Source of the DNA: Streptosporangiaceae bacterium
Lineage (GTDB): Bacteria; Actinomycetota; Actinomycetes; Streptosporangiales; Streptosporangiaceae
Length of the DNA stretch: 5,315 nt
Reading direction: 5' to 3'
NCBI GenBank assembly: GCA_030043395.1
Contig: JASHXW010000155.1
Location: forward strand, 1 to 5,315
Shown: positions 4,747 through 5,315 of the stretch, piece after piece
How positions within the stretch are numbered: the first letter of the stretch is position 1
How the letters are laid out: every line of letters starts with the position of its first letter
Program-made: the position numbers and the translations under genes
The notes under the pieces: generated by a model
Told to the model about the DNA's origin: nothing
The model's database searches: none
The model's input: the letters and a program-made list of their open reading frames with translations, nothing else

Positions 4747-5315
4747 ATGAACCTGGTCGTCGCCCTCGGGGACGTGCAGATGCCGGTGCTGGCCCTCATG
4801 CTGCTCAGCGCCAGCCTGATCAAAATCCAGCGCGCGGTGCGCGCTCGCTCGCTCGAACCCGTCTTCGGCCCGCCCGTCCTTGTTCCCATCAAGGCGCGCC
4901 GCTGGGCCGCAGCGGGCCTGTATCTGGTGGAGTTCGTGCTCGGAGCCGGGCTGCTGCTCACCTCGGGCACCTTCTGGTACGACGACGCCGCCATGACCTT
5001 CCGGGTAGGCACGGTCTTGCTGTTCGCCGTTGCGACCTACGCGCTGATCGACCTGCGCGGCTCCCGGCCGGACATCGGCTGCGGCTGCTTCGGTGACTTC
5101 AGCGCGACGCCGGTCACTACCCGGGCCGTGATCAGGTCGGCACTGCTCGGCGCCGCTGCGATCGGCAGCCTCTGGGTCAGGCATATCACCGTGGGTGACC
5201 TGGAGGCCCGCGCGGGCCTGATAACCGTGCTGGGAGCGGCCGAGCTTGCCCTCTTCACTGCGCTGTCGCCTGAAATCCGCGCCATCCTGGTCAGGATTGG
5301 TTACTCCGCCCCGTG
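4747..5315 (+). CDS. MauE/DoxX-family redox-associated membrane protein, C-terminus cut by the window edge
   Basis: The frame is open for 189 codons from ATG 4747 to the window end. Hydrophobic segments lie at about residues 10-25, 53-72, 87-102, 127-144 and 157-174, so it is a polytopic inner-membrane protein. Between the third and fourth is the hallmark CGCFG (C112, C114) followed by DFSATPVTTRAVIRSALL, which is the pattern of actinobacterial MauE-like proteins. In methylamine users, MauE together with thioredoxin-like MauD is needed for disulfide formation in the exported methylamine dehydrogenase small subunit. No mau structural genes are seen here, so only the redox role carries over. 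The ATG lies one base after the upstream stop, and GGTGAG at that junction can serve as the binding site, so translation is probably coupled to the cysteine-rich protein. The likely client is that neighbour. Length so far is about that of the whole family (about 170-190), so little may be missing. Confidence 0.82.
   Translation, partial: MNLVVALGDVQMPVLALMLLSASLIKIQRAVRARSLEPVFGPPVLVPIKARRWAAAGLYLVEFVLGAGLLLTSGTFWYDDAAMTFRVGTVLLFAVATYALIDLRGSRPDIGCGCFGDFSATPVTTRAVIRSALLGAAAIGSLWVRHITVGDLEARAGLITVLGAAELALFTALSPEIRAILVRIGYSAP

Noticed and set aside
4368..5184. Overlapping minus-strand open frames at the right end
   Set aside because: They are antisense to the cysteine-rich protein and the MauE-like gene. 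No domain features are seen, and they follow from the GC-rich reverse complement.
1..5315. CRISPR arrays, insertion sequences, long direct repeats
   Set aside because: None was seen on reading both strands. No transposase motifs or regularly spaced repeats are present.

Overview
The window is high-GC DNA with strong G/C bias at third codon positions. It carries a SigE-type ECF sigma factor, a short-chain dehydrogenase of the mycofactocin-associated kind, and a class II tRNA-Ser gene without an encoded CCA. Together these point to a soil-type actinobacterium (Streptosporangiales, Pseudonocardiales, Frankia-like or similar). The genus cannot be fixed from this sequence alone.

Left part, all on the minus strand. 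Reading in the direction of transcription from about 3440 down to 1, the order is: a SigE-family sigma factor (3440-2841), an AlkK-like medium/long-chain acyl-CoA ligase (GTG start at 2679, stop at 1036), a tRNA-Ser(GCU) gene (865-777), and a mycofactocin-type SDR oxidoreductase that runs off the left edge (start near 656). The ligase and the SDR could serve the same catabolic route, in which an alcohol is oxidised and the resulting acid is activated to its CoA thioester. The tRNA gene and about 160 bp of leader sequence separate these genes, so they are probably separate transcription units.

Divergent control region, about 3441-3758. It separates the sigma factor from a plus-strand pair of genes. 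It holds a possible leaderless promoter for the sigma gene, a TTGACT element inside a 16-bp dyad, and two further short perfect dyads.

Right part, plus strand. A roughly 328-residue cysteine-rich protein (3759-4745) has two small beta-type repeats and a C-terminal domain that looks like a diverged RlpA-type double-psi beta-barrel. It is followed after one base by a MauE/DoxX-type polytopic membrane protein with a CGCFG motif, which runs off the right edge. MauE proteins are associated with disulfide formation in exported proteins, and the neighbour is rich in cysteines. I therefore infer an envelope disulfide/cell-wall module, possibly controlled by the divergent sigma factor. This is the most interesting part of the window.

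The SDR and the MauE gene are both cut by the window edges. Neither has a complete start-to-stop reading frame here, so both are easy to overlook. Many long antisense frames are by-products of high GC content.
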